DNA of 64,000 nt from Blautia sp. MSJ-19 (GTDB taxonomy: Bacteria > Bacillota > Clostridia > Lachnospirales > Lachnospiraceae): positions 1-64,000 of the forward strand of contig NZ_JAHLQA010000015.1 in assembly GCF_018918125.1 (NCBI RefSeq), written 5' to 3'. Made by a program: the position numbers and the translations under genes. Position 1 is the first letter of the stretch; each line of letters opens with the position of its first letter. The notes below the pieces were generated by a model. The model made no database searches. It saw only the letters and a list, made by a program, of their open reading frames with translations, and was not told the DNA's origin. Positions 54,120 to 62,741 of the stretch are shown here, in pieces.

Positions 54120-55007
54120 TCATTTCCTGCGGCTTGCCATTTCAATGACAAGTTCTGTCAGGAATTCATTTTTATTATATAGTCTGTCCAGAACTTCCAG
54201 AGCTCTTTCAGAAAGTTCTCTTACCTGTTCAGATGCCTTCTCTACACCGAAAAGAGTCACATAAGTAACTTTATTATTTTTCTCATCGCTGTGTACCGGC
54301 TTCCCCAGTTCCTGGCTGGTACTGGTCACATCCAGAATGTCATCCTGTATCTGGAAAGCCAGGCCAATATCTGATGCTGCCCGCTCGATCATAGCTGTCT
54401 GTTCTTCATCCGCACCTGCCAGAACCGCTCCGGTCATCATAGAAGCCTCGATCAATGCAGAAGTCTTGTGTTCATAAATATAATCCAGCAGTTCTTTTTC
54501 CAGCGGCTTGCCATCATTCTCGACATCCACACTCTGTCCGCCAAGCATCCCATAAATACCTGTTTTCTCTGCCATGATCCGAACCGCACGAATGACCCTG
54601 TCTTTATCCTGCGTCATATCAAATGCACGGAACATCGTTTCATAAGCATAATTCAGGAGTGTTACGCCACTCAGCACCCCCATCGCTTCTCCATATACTT
54701 TGTGCGTGGTCAGACGTCCCCTCCGATAATCATCATTGTCGATTGCCGGCAGATCATCGTGGATCAGCGAATGTGTATGGATCATTTCGATTCCTGCCAT
54801 AAACGGTTCCGCAAGCTTTTCTTCTCCGCCAAAAAGGCGTAATGTTTCCAGAAGAAGAATCGGACGCAGTCTCTTGCCTCCGGCACACATACTGTAGTTC
54901 ATCGCCTGTGCCATGGTTCTGGAAAATCCTTTTTCCTCCGGAAGCCATCTGCGGATCACCTCTTCTGCATAATCCGTTCTCTGCTGTAATTCTTCTTTAA
55001 AATTCAC
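54120..55007 (-). CDS. ispA: Polyprenyl (farnesyl/geranyl) diphosphate synthase
   Basis: About 295 aa. I prefer the GTG at 55007 (MNFKEELQQR), which has GAGGATGGG upstream; an ATG at 55019 or 55025 is possible. Condenses IPP with DMAPP/GPP. The first Asp-rich motif DDLPAIDNDDYRRG, the second motif QDDILDV, GGKRLRP and the HTHSLIHDD helix are intact. The start overlaps xseB by 11 bp, typical of tight operons. Confidence 0.94.
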   Translation of the reverse strand: MNFKEELQQRTDYAEEVIRRWLPEEKGFSRTMAQAMNYSMCAGGKRLRPILLLETLRLFGGEEKLAEPFMAGIEMIHTHSLIHDDLPAIDNDDYRRGRLTTHKVYGEAMGVLSGVTLLNYAYETMFRAFDMTQDKDRVIRAVRIMAEKTGIYGMLGGQSVDVENDGKPLEKELLDYIYEHKTSALIEASMMTGAVLAGADEEQTAMIERAASDIGLAFQIQDDILDVTSTSQELGKPVHSDEKNNKVTYVTLFGVEKASEQVRELSERALEVLDRLYNKNEFLTELVIEMASRRK

Positions 55008-55227
55008 GTAATGTCCCATCCTCATCCATCTGAAGCATCTTTTTTTCTACAGTATCCAGTCTGTCACTGCAGTATTTCAGAAGCTCCATGCCTTTTTTGT
55101 ATAAACGAAAAGAATCCTCCAGTGATGTCTCACCACTTTCCAGCTTTTCAGCAATGGTGTCCAGTTCCTGAAAGACTTCTTCTACTTCTTTATCCTGTGT
55201 ATCTGTTTTCTGAATCTGTTCTGTCAT
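54997..55227 (-). CDS. xseB: Exodeoxyribonuclease VII small subunit
   Basis: 76 aa, with the typical helical core (about 18-65: FQELDTIAEKLESGETSLEDSFRLYKKGMELLKYC, in part). Forms the ExoVII complex with XseA. It overlaps xseA by 4 bp and ispA by 11 bp. Confidence 0.92.
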   Translation of the reverse strand: MTEQIQKTDTQDKEVEEVFQELDTIAEKLESGETSLEDSFRLYKKGMELLKYCSDRLDTVEKKMLQMDEDGTLREF

Positions 55228-56435
55228 TTATTCCAGTCTTCCTTCCTGCTGCTCCGTACCTCTGCTTCGATCACACCATCCGTTACAGAAATTTCCACCA
55301 GTTCGCCCGGCCACACCTGTTCTGTTGATATGATTCCGTTTCCGTCTCTGTCTGTAACAAAAGAATATCCCTGATTTAATTTGTATAACGGCGACAACCC
55401 TTTATATCGTTCCAGATAGATTCCCAGAGTATGCCGTTCTTCTGCCAGACGATTTCGCATTGCTTTTCGCAGCACTTCCTCCAGGTCAGCCAGACGCTGT
55501 CGATTATCCCGAAGCTTTGTTTCCGGATTCAGGTACTGAAACCGCATCTGATGCTGCTCTAACTGTATCCGTGCAAGTTCTGTCCTGCGCTGCATCCCCC
55601 GCTGCAGTCTGTCTCTCAGTCCGGCCATATTCTGCAGAATCTGTCTGAAATCTGCCACTGCAAGTTCGGCGGCTGCCGAGGGTGTCGGTGCACGAAGATC
55701 TGAAACAAAATCAGCAATCGTGAAATCCGTCTCATGTCCCACTGCTGATATGATCGGGGTCTGACACTCAAAGATGGCTCTTGCAACTTTTTCTTCGTTA
55801 AATGCCCAGAGATCTTCGATAGAACCACCGCCACGTCCGACAATGATCACATCCACATCAGATCGATCCAGCATCTGAATGCCATGTACGATACTGTCTG
55901 CCGCACCTTCGCCCTGTACCAGGGCCGGATAGAGAATAATCTGTATATAGGGATTTCTTCTCAGGGAAATATTCCGGATATCCTGCACAGCCGCTCCGGT
56001 AGGTGCTGTAACCACTCCCAGCCGCCGTACATAGGCAGGAATCGGCTGCTTATATTCCCGGGCAAACATCCCCATCTCTTCCAGCTCTTCTTTCAGTGCA
56101 AGAAATCTCTCATAAAGTGCTCCCGCACCCTCCAGCGTAATCTCTCTGGCATACAGCTGATAACGTCCATCTCTTTCATATACATCCACCGCACCGCCTA
56201 CAACGACCCGATCCCCATCTTTCATGCGGAACGCCAGTCCTCTGCGATGTCCGGCAAACATCACACAGGAAAGTACTCCTGTTTCATCCTTCAGTGAAAA
56301 GTAAATATGTCCGCTGGTATGATATTTGCAATTGGAGACTTCTCCTTTTACATAAATCTTCTGTAAAATAAAGTCCTGCGTAAACATATTCTTGACATAT
56401 CGATTGACCTGTCCTACTGAAAAAATATTTTTCAT
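55224..56435 (-). CDS. xseA: Exodeoxyribonuclease VII large subunit
   Basis: 403 aa. An N-terminal OB-fold (about 1-100, with VKGEVSNCKYHTSGHIYFSLKD in part) and a catalytic domain with GVVTAPTGAAVQDI, GRGGGSIEDLWAFNEE and SAVGHETDFTIADFVSDLRAPTPSAAAE. Degrades single-stranded DNA with XseB. It starts 5 bp after nusB. Confidence 0.96.
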   Translation of the reverse strand: MKNIFSVGQVNRYVKNMFTQDFILQKIYVKGEVSNCKYHTSGHIYFSLKDETGVLSCVMFAGHRRGLAFRMKDGDRVVVGGAVDVYERDGRYQLYAREITLEGAGALYERFLALKEELEEMGMFAREYKQPIPAYVRRLGVVTAPTGAAVQDIRNISLRRNPYIQIILYPALVQGEGAADSIVHGIQMLDRSDVDVIIVGRGGGSIEDLWAFNEEKVARAIFECQTPIISAVGHETDFTIADFVSDLRAPTPSAAAELAVADFRQILQNMAGLRDRLQRGMQRRTELARIQLEQHQMRFQYLNPETKLRDNRQRLADLEEVLRKAMRNRLAEERHTLGIYLERYKGLSPLYKLNQGYSFVTDRDGNGIISTEQVWPGELVEISVTDGVIEAEVRSSRKEDWNK

Positions 56436-56440
56436 TTTTA

Positions 56441-56971
56441 TTATTCTGCGCTTTCTTCGGACGCTTTCTGATCTTTCTGGACTTTTGCATCTTTCTTAGA
56501 AGATCTGATAATGATCTTTGCAGAATGAGTCTGACGACGAGGTTTTTTGTGTTCTTCGCCGGAATCCTTTTTGCCACTGGCAATCTTTCCAAGGATACCA
56601 TTGACAAAAGAGCCAGAATCTTCACCACCAAAAAGTTTGGCAAGTTCTACTGCCTCATTGATCGCAACTCCAACCGGCACATCCTCATCCATTTTCATTT
56701 CATATACCGCCAGACGCAGTGCAGTCAGGTCCACACGGTTCATTCGTGATGTCTTCCATCCACGGCTGTAATCGTTCAGGATCTGGTCAATCTCACTCAG
56801 ATGTTCCAGAATATGGTCATACTTCTGCTGGATTGCCTCCTGATCTGCCTCTGCCAGTTCACCAAGACCGTCAAAATAGATTGACAGCTGCTCCGGCATT
56901 TCGTTTTCTGTATTGAACTGTGTCATAAACAACAGTTTAAAAATATGTTCTCTCTGCTCGCTTCTTCGCAT
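56441..56971 (-). CDS. nusB: Transcription antitermination factor NusB with basic C-terminal extension
   Basis: 176 aa from the ATG at 56971 (MRRSEQREHIFKLLF), which has a perfect TTAGGAGG site. The helical NusB core (1-130) ends in DVPVGVAINEAVELAKLFGGEDSGSFVNGILG, in part, as usual. About 45 extra residues follow, rich in Lys, Arg, Ser and Glu, probably disordered. NusB works with NusE in rRNA antitermination. First gene of the nusB-to-recN unit. Confidence 0.92.
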   Translation of the reverse strand: MRRSEQREHIFKLLFMTQFNTENEMPEQLSIYFDGLGELAEADQEAIQQKYDHILEHLSEIDQILNDYSRGWKTSRMNRVDLTALRLAVYEMKMDEDVPVGVAINEAVELAKLFGGEDSGSFVNGILGKIASGKKDSGEEHKKPRRQTHSAKIIIRSSKKDAKVQKDQKASEESAE

Positions 56972-56986
56972 GTTTCCTCCTAAGGA

Positions 56987-57008
56987 AATGTCTGCTAAAG
57001 CAGACATT
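56987..57008 (-). other. Hairpin just upstream of nusB
   Basis: AATGTCTGC (56987-56995) and GCAGACATT (57000-57008) form a perfect 9-bp stem with a 4-base loop, directly before the nusB ribosome site and downstream of the Asp23 terminator. Role unknown; it could act in 5' mRNA protection. Confidence 0.45.
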
Positions 57009-57060
57009 CATTATTTCCATATAAAACCATGGTTACCCGCATTTCAGGGCCTGATAAAGA

Positions 57061-57087
57061 AAAAAGGAAAGAAACACTTTCCTTTTT
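57061..57087 (-). terminator. Terminator downstream of the Asp23 gene
   Basis: AAAAAGGAAAG (57061-57071) pairs with CTTTCCTTTTT (57077-57087); the minus strand ends in a T-rich run. Confidence 0.8.
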
Positions 57088-57097
57088 CCGGTTACGT

Positions 57098-57484
57098 TTA
57101 CTTATCTTTTTCGCTCTCCATATCTACACCTGCAATGCGAATATTTACATCTGCAACTTCCAGGCCAGTCATATTTTCAATGGATGATTTTACTTTATCC
57201 TGAACCTTCTTGCTTACTTCAAGGATATTCTTACCAAATTCAATATTCAGGGTAAGGTCTACAGTCACAACGCCTTCCAGAACAGTTACTTTAACACCCT
57301 TGGAAAGATTCTTGACTCCAAGTTTGCTTACCAGTTCATTGGTAATGTTGCCTTCCATGGAAGCAACACCCTCTACTTCTGTAGCAGCCAGTCCTGCGAT
57401 AACGGTTACGACTTCATCAGCGATCTTGACTTCACCGATTCCACCTACATCCTGTAATTTATAAGTTGTTCTTTTTTCTGCCAT
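57098..57484 (-). CDS. Asp23/Gls24 family envelope stress protein
   Basis: 128 aa. The GEVKIADEVVTVIAGLAATEVEGVASM start, the KGVKVTVLEGVVTVDLTLNIEFGKNILEVSKKVQDKVKSSIENMTG core (both in part) and the DVNIRIAGVDM end are typical of YqhY/Asp23 proteins. Family members are linked to envelope stress or acetyl-CoA carboxylase control. In B. subtilis the homologue yqhY also precedes nusB. It has its own promoter (57530-57558) and terminator. Confidence 0.9.
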   Translation of the reverse strand: MAEKRTTYKLQDVGGIGEVKIADEVVTVIAGLAATEVEGVASMEGNITNELVSKLGVKNLSKGVKVTVLEGVVTVDLTLNIEFGKNILEVSKKVQDKVKSSIENMTGLEVADVNIRIAGVDMESEKDK

Positions 57485-57529
57485 TCCAATTCCTCCTGCG
57501 GATTCCGAATCGAATTTTTTGATAGCTTT

Positions 57530-57558
57530 AGTATATCAAATCTGATCCAAAAATAAAA
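57530..57558 (-). promoter_or_regulatory. Extended -10 promoter of the Asp23 gene
   Basis: Minus strand TGATATACT contains an extended -10 (TATACT at 57530-57535). The -35 (TTTTAT, 57553-57558, 17-bp spacing) is poor. Confidence 0.5.
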
Positions 57559-57562
57559 GCGT

Positions 57563-59152
57563 TTATTTACTGAATTCCGTCAGCACCAGATTCGGATTTC
57601 TGTCTTCTGTCATACCTACACTCCATGCATTGACAAACAGCAGCAGCGGATTGCCTTTGAGGTCTGTGACTTTTTTCATATCAGAAGTTCCGGTAATCTT
57701 GGAAACATCCACTTCTTCCTTGTTTGCGATCCAGCGGATATGCTCATAAGGCAGATTTTCCAGACGGATTTCTACATTGTATTCATTTTCCAGACGATAT
57801 TTCAGAACGTCAAACTGCAGGACACCTACAACACCCACGATGATTTCTTCCATACCAGTATTGAATTCCTGGAAAATCTGGATTGCACCCTCCTGCGCGA
57901 TCTGATTGATTCCCTTCACAAACTGCTTACGTTTCATAGTATCGATCTGACGAACCCTTGCAAAATGTTCCGGTGCAAATGTCGGAATACCCTCAAATGC
58001 AAATTTATTGCCTGGTGAACAGATCGTATCACCGATGGAGAAGATACCCGGATCAAACACTCCTATGATGTCTCCGGCATATGCCTCGTCTACCACATGA
58101 CGGGATTCCGCCATCATCTGCTGTGGCTGGAGAAGACGCATCTTCTTTTCACCCTGCACATGATACACTTCCTGAGACGCATCAAATTTACCGGAACAAA
58201 TACGCATAAACGCAATTCTGTCTCGATGGGCCTTATTCATATTTGCCTGGATCTTGAATACAAAAGCAGAGAAATCATCAGACATCGGATCGATCTCTCC
58301 CTCATCTGACACTCTCGGAAGCGGAGAAGTTGTCATCTTGAGGAAATGTTCCAGAAAAGTTTCCACTCCGAAGTTGGTCAGTGCAGAACCAAAAAATACC
58401 GGTGTCATATTTCCCTTACTTACCTGCTCCTGATCAAAATCCACGCTTGCTCCATCCAGAAGTTCGATTTCTTCCATCAGCTGTTCTCTCTGATCCGGAT
58501 CCACGATCTCATTCAGACGCTCATCATCAATATCGATTTCCTCGATCACGCCTTCTTTGGTTCCCTTCTGTGTATCAGAGAATGTCAGGACCTTATGTGT
58601 ATTCCGGTCATAAACTCCACGGAATTTTTTGCCTGAGCCGATCGGCCAGTTGATCGGACACGTTGCGATTCCGAGTTCTTTTTCTATTTCGTCCAGAAGA
58701 TCAAACGTATCATTTGCATCTCTGTCCATTTTGTTGATAAACGTAAAAATAGGAATGTGACGCATAACACAGACTTTAAACAGTTTTCTGGTCTGTGCCT
58801 CCACACCTTTGCTTCCGTCAATGACCATGACTGCTGAATCCGCAGCCATCAGGGTACGGTAAGTATCTTCAGAGAAATCCTGATGTCCCGGTGTATCCAG
58901 AATATTGATACAATAGCCGTCATAATGAAACTGTAGTACAGAAGAAGTTACGGAAATACCTCTCTCTTTTTCTATTTCCATCCAGTCAGATACTGCATGG
59001 CGGGCTGTGGCTTTACCCTTAACACTGCCTGCCAGATTAATGGCACCTCCATACAGCAGGAATTTCTCAGTCAGAGTTGTCTTACCTGCATCCGGGTGGG
59101 AGATAATGGCAAAGGTTCTTCTTTTTTCTATTTCTTTCGCATACTTAGACAC
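57563..59152 (-). CDS. prfC: Peptide chain release factor 3
   Basis: 529 aa. A translational GTPase that recycles RF1/RF2. G1 SHPDAGKTTLTE, G3 DTPGHQDF, G4 NKMD and the RF3-specific C-terminal domain are intact. The start is GTG at 59152 with an ACAGGAGG site. It interrupts the usual spoIIIAH-to-asp23 stretch where B. subtilis has accB-accC, and has its own promoter. Confidence 0.96.
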   Translation of the reverse strand: MSKYAKEIEKRRTFAIISHPDAGKTTLTEKFLLYGGAINLAGSVKGKATARHAVSDWMEIEKERGISVTSSVLQFHYDGYCINILDTPGHQDFSEDTYRTLMAADSAVMVIDGSKGVEAQTRKLFKVCVMRHIPIFTFINKMDRDANDTFDLLDEIEKELGIATCPINWPIGSGKKFRGVYDRNTHKVLTFSDTQKGTKEGVIEEIDIDDERLNEIVDPDQREQLMEEIELLDGASVDFDQEQVSKGNMTPVFFGSALTNFGVETFLEHFLKMTTSPLPRVSDEGEIDPMSDDFSAFVFKIQANMNKAHRDRIAFMRICSGKFDASQEVYHVQGEKKMRLLQPQQMMAESRHVVDEAYAGDIIGVFDPGIFSIGDTICSPGNKFAFEGIPTFAPEHFARVRQIDTMKRKQFVKGINQIAQEGAIQIFQEFNTGMEEIIVGVVGVLQFDVLKYRLENEYNVEIRLENLPYEHIRWIANKEEVDVSKITGTSDMKKVTDLKGNPLLLFVNAWSVGMTEDRNPNLVLTEFSK

Positions 59153-59209
59153 GTTTTGCCTCCTGTCTATGATCCATTTTTCAATTTTCTAATTTCTATA
59201 CAACTTTTT

Positions 59210-59239
59210 ATTCTAGTATATGAAATACCCTGATGTCAA
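59210..59239 (-). promoter_or_regulatory. Sigma-A promoter of prfC
   Basis: Minus strand consensus TTGACA (59234-59239), 18-bp spacer, TAGAAT (59210-59215). Confidence 0.65.
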
Positions 59240-59244
59240 GAAAA

Positions 59245-59297
59245 AGCTCTGTCTAAAAAAAGACAGCACAACTGCCCGGATCAAAAAATCCGGGCAG
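59245..59297 (-). terminator. Double-hairpin terminator of the spoIIIA operon
   Basis: CTGCCCGGAT (59272-59281) pairs with ATCCGGGCAG (59288-59297). A second short hairpin (CTGTCT/AGACAG with a T7 loop) and a T-rich stretch follow on the minus strand. Confidence 0.75.
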
Positions 59298-59304
59298 ACG
59301 CACT

Positions 59305-60051
59305 TCAGTCATAAATTCCTTCGGTTACGATATCTTCTCCTGCTGTCTCCTGCTCTTCATATGTATCCGTCTCTTCCTGCTGACTGTCCTGTTCTGTATC
59401 CGCAGCTGCATCCTCTTCGCTTTCATTTAATGGGGTGATCACGATATTCTCCGGTGCGATCCCTGTCTTACGTTTTACAATATCCTCAATCTGTGCACGC
59501 TGTGCATCCTCCAGATCTGTCTGAGGCACGACCACATCTGCTGTTTCCCCCGTCAGATTGACCACTGCATTTTCGAACCCTTTTGCCTCCAGAAGCATTT
59601 CCGCAGCTGCTTCTTTTTCAGATATCTCTGTCATCTGCACCATGGTATTTACTGCTTCCTGTTTCTGATCCTCTCCAACTTCTGTATTATTCAGGATTTC
59701 CTGCAAATCTGCCTTGTTCTGAGAGCGCACCTGTTCTCTGGAAAGCTTTGCCTGTGCAGCAAAATCGGACGCACCGGTCAGCACCGCTTCTCCAGGCGTA
59801 CTTCCCGCATCCGGAATTTCTGCAGTTTCTGTAACATCTCCTGCATTTTCGTTCTCTGCGACTGTCTGATCACTCAGGTCATACTCCACCTGGTCCAGAA
59901 TACTGGCACTGTCCGTACTGGCTTCTTTGTCTCCCGGAAGCAGATCCACATCTGCAAAATTCAGATACCCGGCTACCGCAATAAGAATTGCCAGTGAGGT
60001 AATGATCACCTGATTTTTCCTGAATATTTTTTTCACCTTTTCACTCCTCAT
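59305..60051 (-). CDS. spoIIIAH: Stage III sporulation protein AH
   Basis: 248 aa. One membrane segment (about 15-32) precedes an outside domain. The acidic/Thr-rich linker leads to an YscJ/FliF-like fold (about 120-215: KADLQEILNNTEVGEDQKQEAVNTMVQMTEISEKEAAAEMLLEAKGFENAVVNL, in part). It forms the mother-cell part of the SpoIIQ-SpoIIIAH feeding-tube channel. The acidic C-terminal tail (about 220-248) looks disordered. It overlaps spoIIIAG by 4 bp. Confidence 0.93.
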   Translation of the reverse strand: MRSEKVKKIFRKNQVIITSLAILIAVAGYLNFADVDLLPGDKEASTDSASILDQVEYDLSDQTVAENENAGDVTETAEIPDAGSTPGEAVLTGASDFAAQAKLSREQVRSQNKADLQEILNNTEVGEDQKQEAVNTMVQMTEISEKEAAAEMLLEAKGFENAVVNLTGETADVVVPQTDLEDAQRAQIEDIVKRKTGIAPENIVITPLNESEEDAAADTEQDSQQEETDTYEEQETAGEDIVTEGIYD

Positions 60052-60500
60052 TTCATTTTCATTATTTTAATTTTATGAGCCTCTATCTGAAATAATGCCA
60101 TAACCGCCTGCTGTATTTTCTGTACTGTAACAGAATTATCTGCTCCCTCTGCAACGATCAGCACTCCCGTTACCTGTGTCTCTCCTGAGTCATACAATCC
60201 CTGTCCACCATCCGTCATCAGCATCACTTTTACTCTTCCCACACCTTCTGCATGTTCCAGCAGTGTTTCCAGTTTTCCCTCCAGTTCTGTTTTGGTTTCT
60301 GCTGCAGCAGTACTCTCCGCGATGCTTTCAGAAATTGTTTCTGTTTTCTTTTTACTGTCCGTTCCGGAAACCGGAAGTGCCGCTACCATCAAAAGCAGTC
60401 CCAGAAGCAGAATCACCAGCCATTGCCGTTTCCCCATCGTTCCCAACAATGAACTGACAGTCTTTTTCCTGAATTCCGAAGTTCTGCGCGAGCACATCAT
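60048..60500 (-). CDS. spoIIIAG: Stage III sporulation protein AG
   Basis: 150 aa. A basic cytosolic start, one membrane segment (about 26-45) and a ring-building motif domain (KTELEGKLETLLEHAEGVGRVKVMLM, in part, to the VTGVLIVAEGADN strand) typical of SpoIIIAG. It builds a large ring in the feeding-tube channel. The start at 60500 has AAAGGAG, and the coding region then overlaps spoIIIAF by 149 bp; a downstream ATG at 60437 has a poor ribosome site. Either start leaves a large overlap. Confidence 0.88.
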   Translation of the reverse strand: MMCSRRTSEFRKKTVSSLLGTMGKRQWLVILLLGLLLMVAALPVSGTDSKKKTETISESIAESTAAAETKTELEGKLETLLEHAEGVGRVKVMLMTDGGQGLYDSGETQVTGVLIVAEGADNSVTVQKIQQAVMALFQIEAHKIKIMKMK

Positions 60501-60927
60501 ACATTCTCCTTTCCTGTTCTCTGTCCGGTTCCTCTTTCAGGTACAGTACTGTCGTGATTTTCTTACTGTTTATATGTACGACAACCTTCCCTGCTTTTAT
60601 TCCTGTTCTGTCACATTCTTCCATAATTTCTTTTTCAAGTTCTTCCTCAAATCCATCTCTGATATAAAGACTCTGCAGATTCTGCATATTTTTTATCTCC
60701 ATCCCGGCAAGCTCTTTTTGATAATTGCTGTGAAAAGTCTCCACCATCTCCTGACCGCGTCCAAACAGGGTCAGCATGGCCGCACACAGAATGTAGATCA
60801 GAAGAAGTCCCATAAACAGACGAATATACCTCTCATATTTCAGATCCGGCACCAGATGCAGAACCATGGAAAATACAATATAAAATACCGCAAGTGTTCG
60901 GATCCACTGATAAATTTCTGCTTTCAT
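60352..60927 (-). CDS. spoIIIAF: Stage III sporulation protein AF
   Basis: 191 aa from the ATG at 60927 (MKAEIYQWIRTLAVFY), preceded by GGGAGGAAAGG; the longer frame to 60975 runs into spoIIIAE. Two N-terminal membrane segments (about 9-28 and 36-56) precede a soluble YscJ/FliF-like domain. Part of the mother-cell channel complex. Its last 50 codons overlap spoIIIAG, and its tail is rich in Gly/Ser. Confidence 0.9.
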   Translation of the reverse strand: MKAEIYQWIRTLAVFYIVFSMVLHLVPDLKYERYIRLFMGLLLIYILCAAMLTLFGRGQEMVETFHSNYQKELAGMEIKNMQNLQSLYIRDGFEEELEKEIMEECDRTGIKAGKVVVHINSKKITTVLYLKEEPDREQERRMYDVLAQNFGIQEKDCQFIVGNDGETAMAGDSASGTAFDGSGTSGFRNGQ

Positions 60928-62129
60928 ACCTTTCCTCCCAGTCCCGTCATCAAAATCAGGAAATCCAGCATGCACAGAATTTCTGCTGTAAAAATGACTT
61001 TCAAAAGAAGCACGCAGCCTTCTCCCATCGCAGTCAGAGATTCTACGATTCTTTTATCTGAAACAGGCTGTGCTACCGCCGCCAGAAAACGATACGCCAG
61101 TGACAGAATTCCATAGTGCAGCACTGGTCCGGCTCCAATTGCCACAAATGCCAGCAGTATCACTACGCCAAGACTGTTCCGTACAAGTACTGCGCTTGTC
61201 AGTACCAGCTCTGTCACCATATTTACCGCATTTCCCACTCCCGGCAATGCACCGGCAGCCCTTCCAAGCATCCCTCTTTTCAACGTATCCATTACAGGTG
61301 CCACAAGATTTCGTATGACCTGCAATCCTACGGCCGCCCCCAGCAGAGTCTTCAGTCCCCATCTGACTGCCGTATCAATCAGTTCTGCCATTTTCCCAAG
61401 CATCTCTTCTCTGGAAAGATGGTTCACCAACGACAACATTACATAAAGTCCTGCTCCCGGCAAAAAGATCTGTCTGATCAGGCACTGGATCATCCAGGTC
61501 AGGATCAGTACTCCTTCATAAAATACAGAAGCGGTCGCTGTACCTGCAGATACACTGACTGTAAGAAAATATGCCGGTGCAAGCCCCCTCATAAATTCTG
61601 TCATCCACGAAAGTGTCTGCTGCAGAGACAGGCTCATATCTGTAAATGCGTCCATAAGAAGTATAAAAAGCAACAGATAAACAAGATAAAAACAGATATC
61701 TCCAATCTGTCCACTGTCAAAAGCAGCCGCAAAATCAGCAAATATCGCAGCAAGTAATACCAGTAGCAACAGTCTGACAAAAAGGCCTTTTTCTTTTTCC
61801 ATCTGTGCAAAAAAACATCTGTACAGAAGTTCCCGGATGCTCTCACCAGAAAGAACCTTCTCTCCTTTCACCAGCTTTGCCAGGGTCTCTTTCATCGAAA
61901 AGCTCTGTTCTCCAAGCATTTCATCCAGCATCCCCTGTACCTGGGAAAGCTCCAGCTCGTCCAGAAGACGATCTGCCGTTTCCGTCCCTGTATCTGTTCC
62001 TGCTGCGTTTTCTGTGTCTGTCTTCTCTGTTGTCTCTTCTGCTGTCCATTCTGCTGCCAGACATTTCTCCGTCCGACAAGACAGTAACAGAAGAAAAAGG
62101 ACTGCCAGACTTATCAGACCTCTCTTCAT
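60924..62129 (-). CDS. spoIIIAE: Stage III sporulation protein AE
   Basis: 401 aa. A signal peptide-like start (about 1-25), an acidic Thr/Glu stretch and about seven to eight membrane segments. GLAPAYFLTVSVSAG, GRAAGALPGVGNAVNMVTELVLTSAVLVRNSLG and a C-terminal hydrophobic end match SpoIIIAE. A membrane subunit of the channel. Overlaps of 4 bp on both sides show tight coupling. Confidence 0.93.
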   Translation of the reverse strand: MKRGLISLAVLFLLLLSCRTEKCLAAEWTAEETTEKTDTENAAGTDTGTETADRLLDELELSQVQGMLDEMLGEQSFSMKETLAKLVKGEKVLSGESIRELLYRCFFAQMEKEKGLFVRLLLLVLLAAIFADFAAAFDSGQIGDICFYLVYLLLFILLMDAFTDMSLSLQQTLSWMTEFMRGLAPAYFLTVSVSAGTATASVFYEGVLILTWMIQCLIRQIFLPGAGLYVMLSLVNHLSREEMLGKMAELIDTAVRWGLKTLLGAAVGLQVIRNLVAPVMDTLKRGMLGRAAGALPGVGNAVNMVTELVLTSAVLVRNSLGVVILLAFVAIGAGPVLHYGILSLAYRFLAAVAQPVSDKRIVESLTAMGEGCVLLLKVIFTAEILCMLDFLILMTGLGGKV

Positions 62130-62512
62130 CCCAGAAACTCCTGAATCGTTTCCAGTAATGCCATGAGTATCGGAACACTCAGCACCATTACAGAAAGTTT
62201 ACAGAAAAGTTCAATCTGTGCAGCTGTCGCCTGATGCCCGGCATCCTTACAGATTCCCGCAGAAAATTGCCCGATATAGGTAATCCCCACCATCTTGATC
62301 AAGGTAAAAAAATATTCCTGGCTGATAGCCAGGTCTTCCTGTATCTTTCCAAGCGTCTCAAAAAGATACTGCAGTTTTTCCACCGCAAACCCAAGAATAA
62401 GGACTCCTATCCCCATCGTAATAAAGGATACATATTCCGGTCTTGTATTTTTGAGGAAAAATCCCAGTACAACTCCGCTGATTCCCAACAGTGAAATTCT
62501 GACAATGTCCAT
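62126..62512 (-). CDS. spoIIIAD: Stage III sporulation protein AD
   Basis: 128 aa, with four hydrophobic segments and the conserved TLIKMVGITYIGQFSAGICKDAGH stretch (in part). Membrane subunit of the SpoIIIA complex, resembling export-apparatus proteins. Confidence 0.93.
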   Translation of the reverse strand: MDIVRISLLGISGVVLGFFLKNTRPEYVSFITMGIGVLILGFAVEKLQYLFETLGKIQEDLAISQEYFFTLIKMVGITYIGQFSAGICKDAGHQATAAQIELFCKLSVMVLSVPILMALLETIQEFLG

Positions 62513-62525
62513 AACTCCTCCCGTT

Positions 62526-62720
62526 TCAGACTACAAACAGTTTCTGGATACTCTGAAACAATTCATAAATATACGGAACGATCCAAAACAACACGATCAG
62601 CAATCCTGCCAGACTTACCATAAAAGCCTGTTCTTCTCTCCCACTGTGTTTCAGTACCTGTGAAAGAATGGAAACCAGAATCCCCACTGCCGCGATCTTA
62701 AAGATAATGGTAACTTCCAT
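62526..62720 (-). CDS. spoIIIAC: Stage III sporulation protein AC
   Basis: 64 aa from the ATG at 62720, which has AAAGGAG 5 bp upstream; a GTG two codons earlier is less likely. Two membrane segments with the conserved ILSQVLKHSGREEQAF loop between them. Confidence 0.92.
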   Translation of the reverse strand: MEVTIIFKIAAVGILVSILSQVLKHSGREEQAFMVSLAGLLIVLFWIVPYIYELFQSIQKLFVV

Positions 62721-62741
62721 TTCCACTCCTTTCCCCGGATC

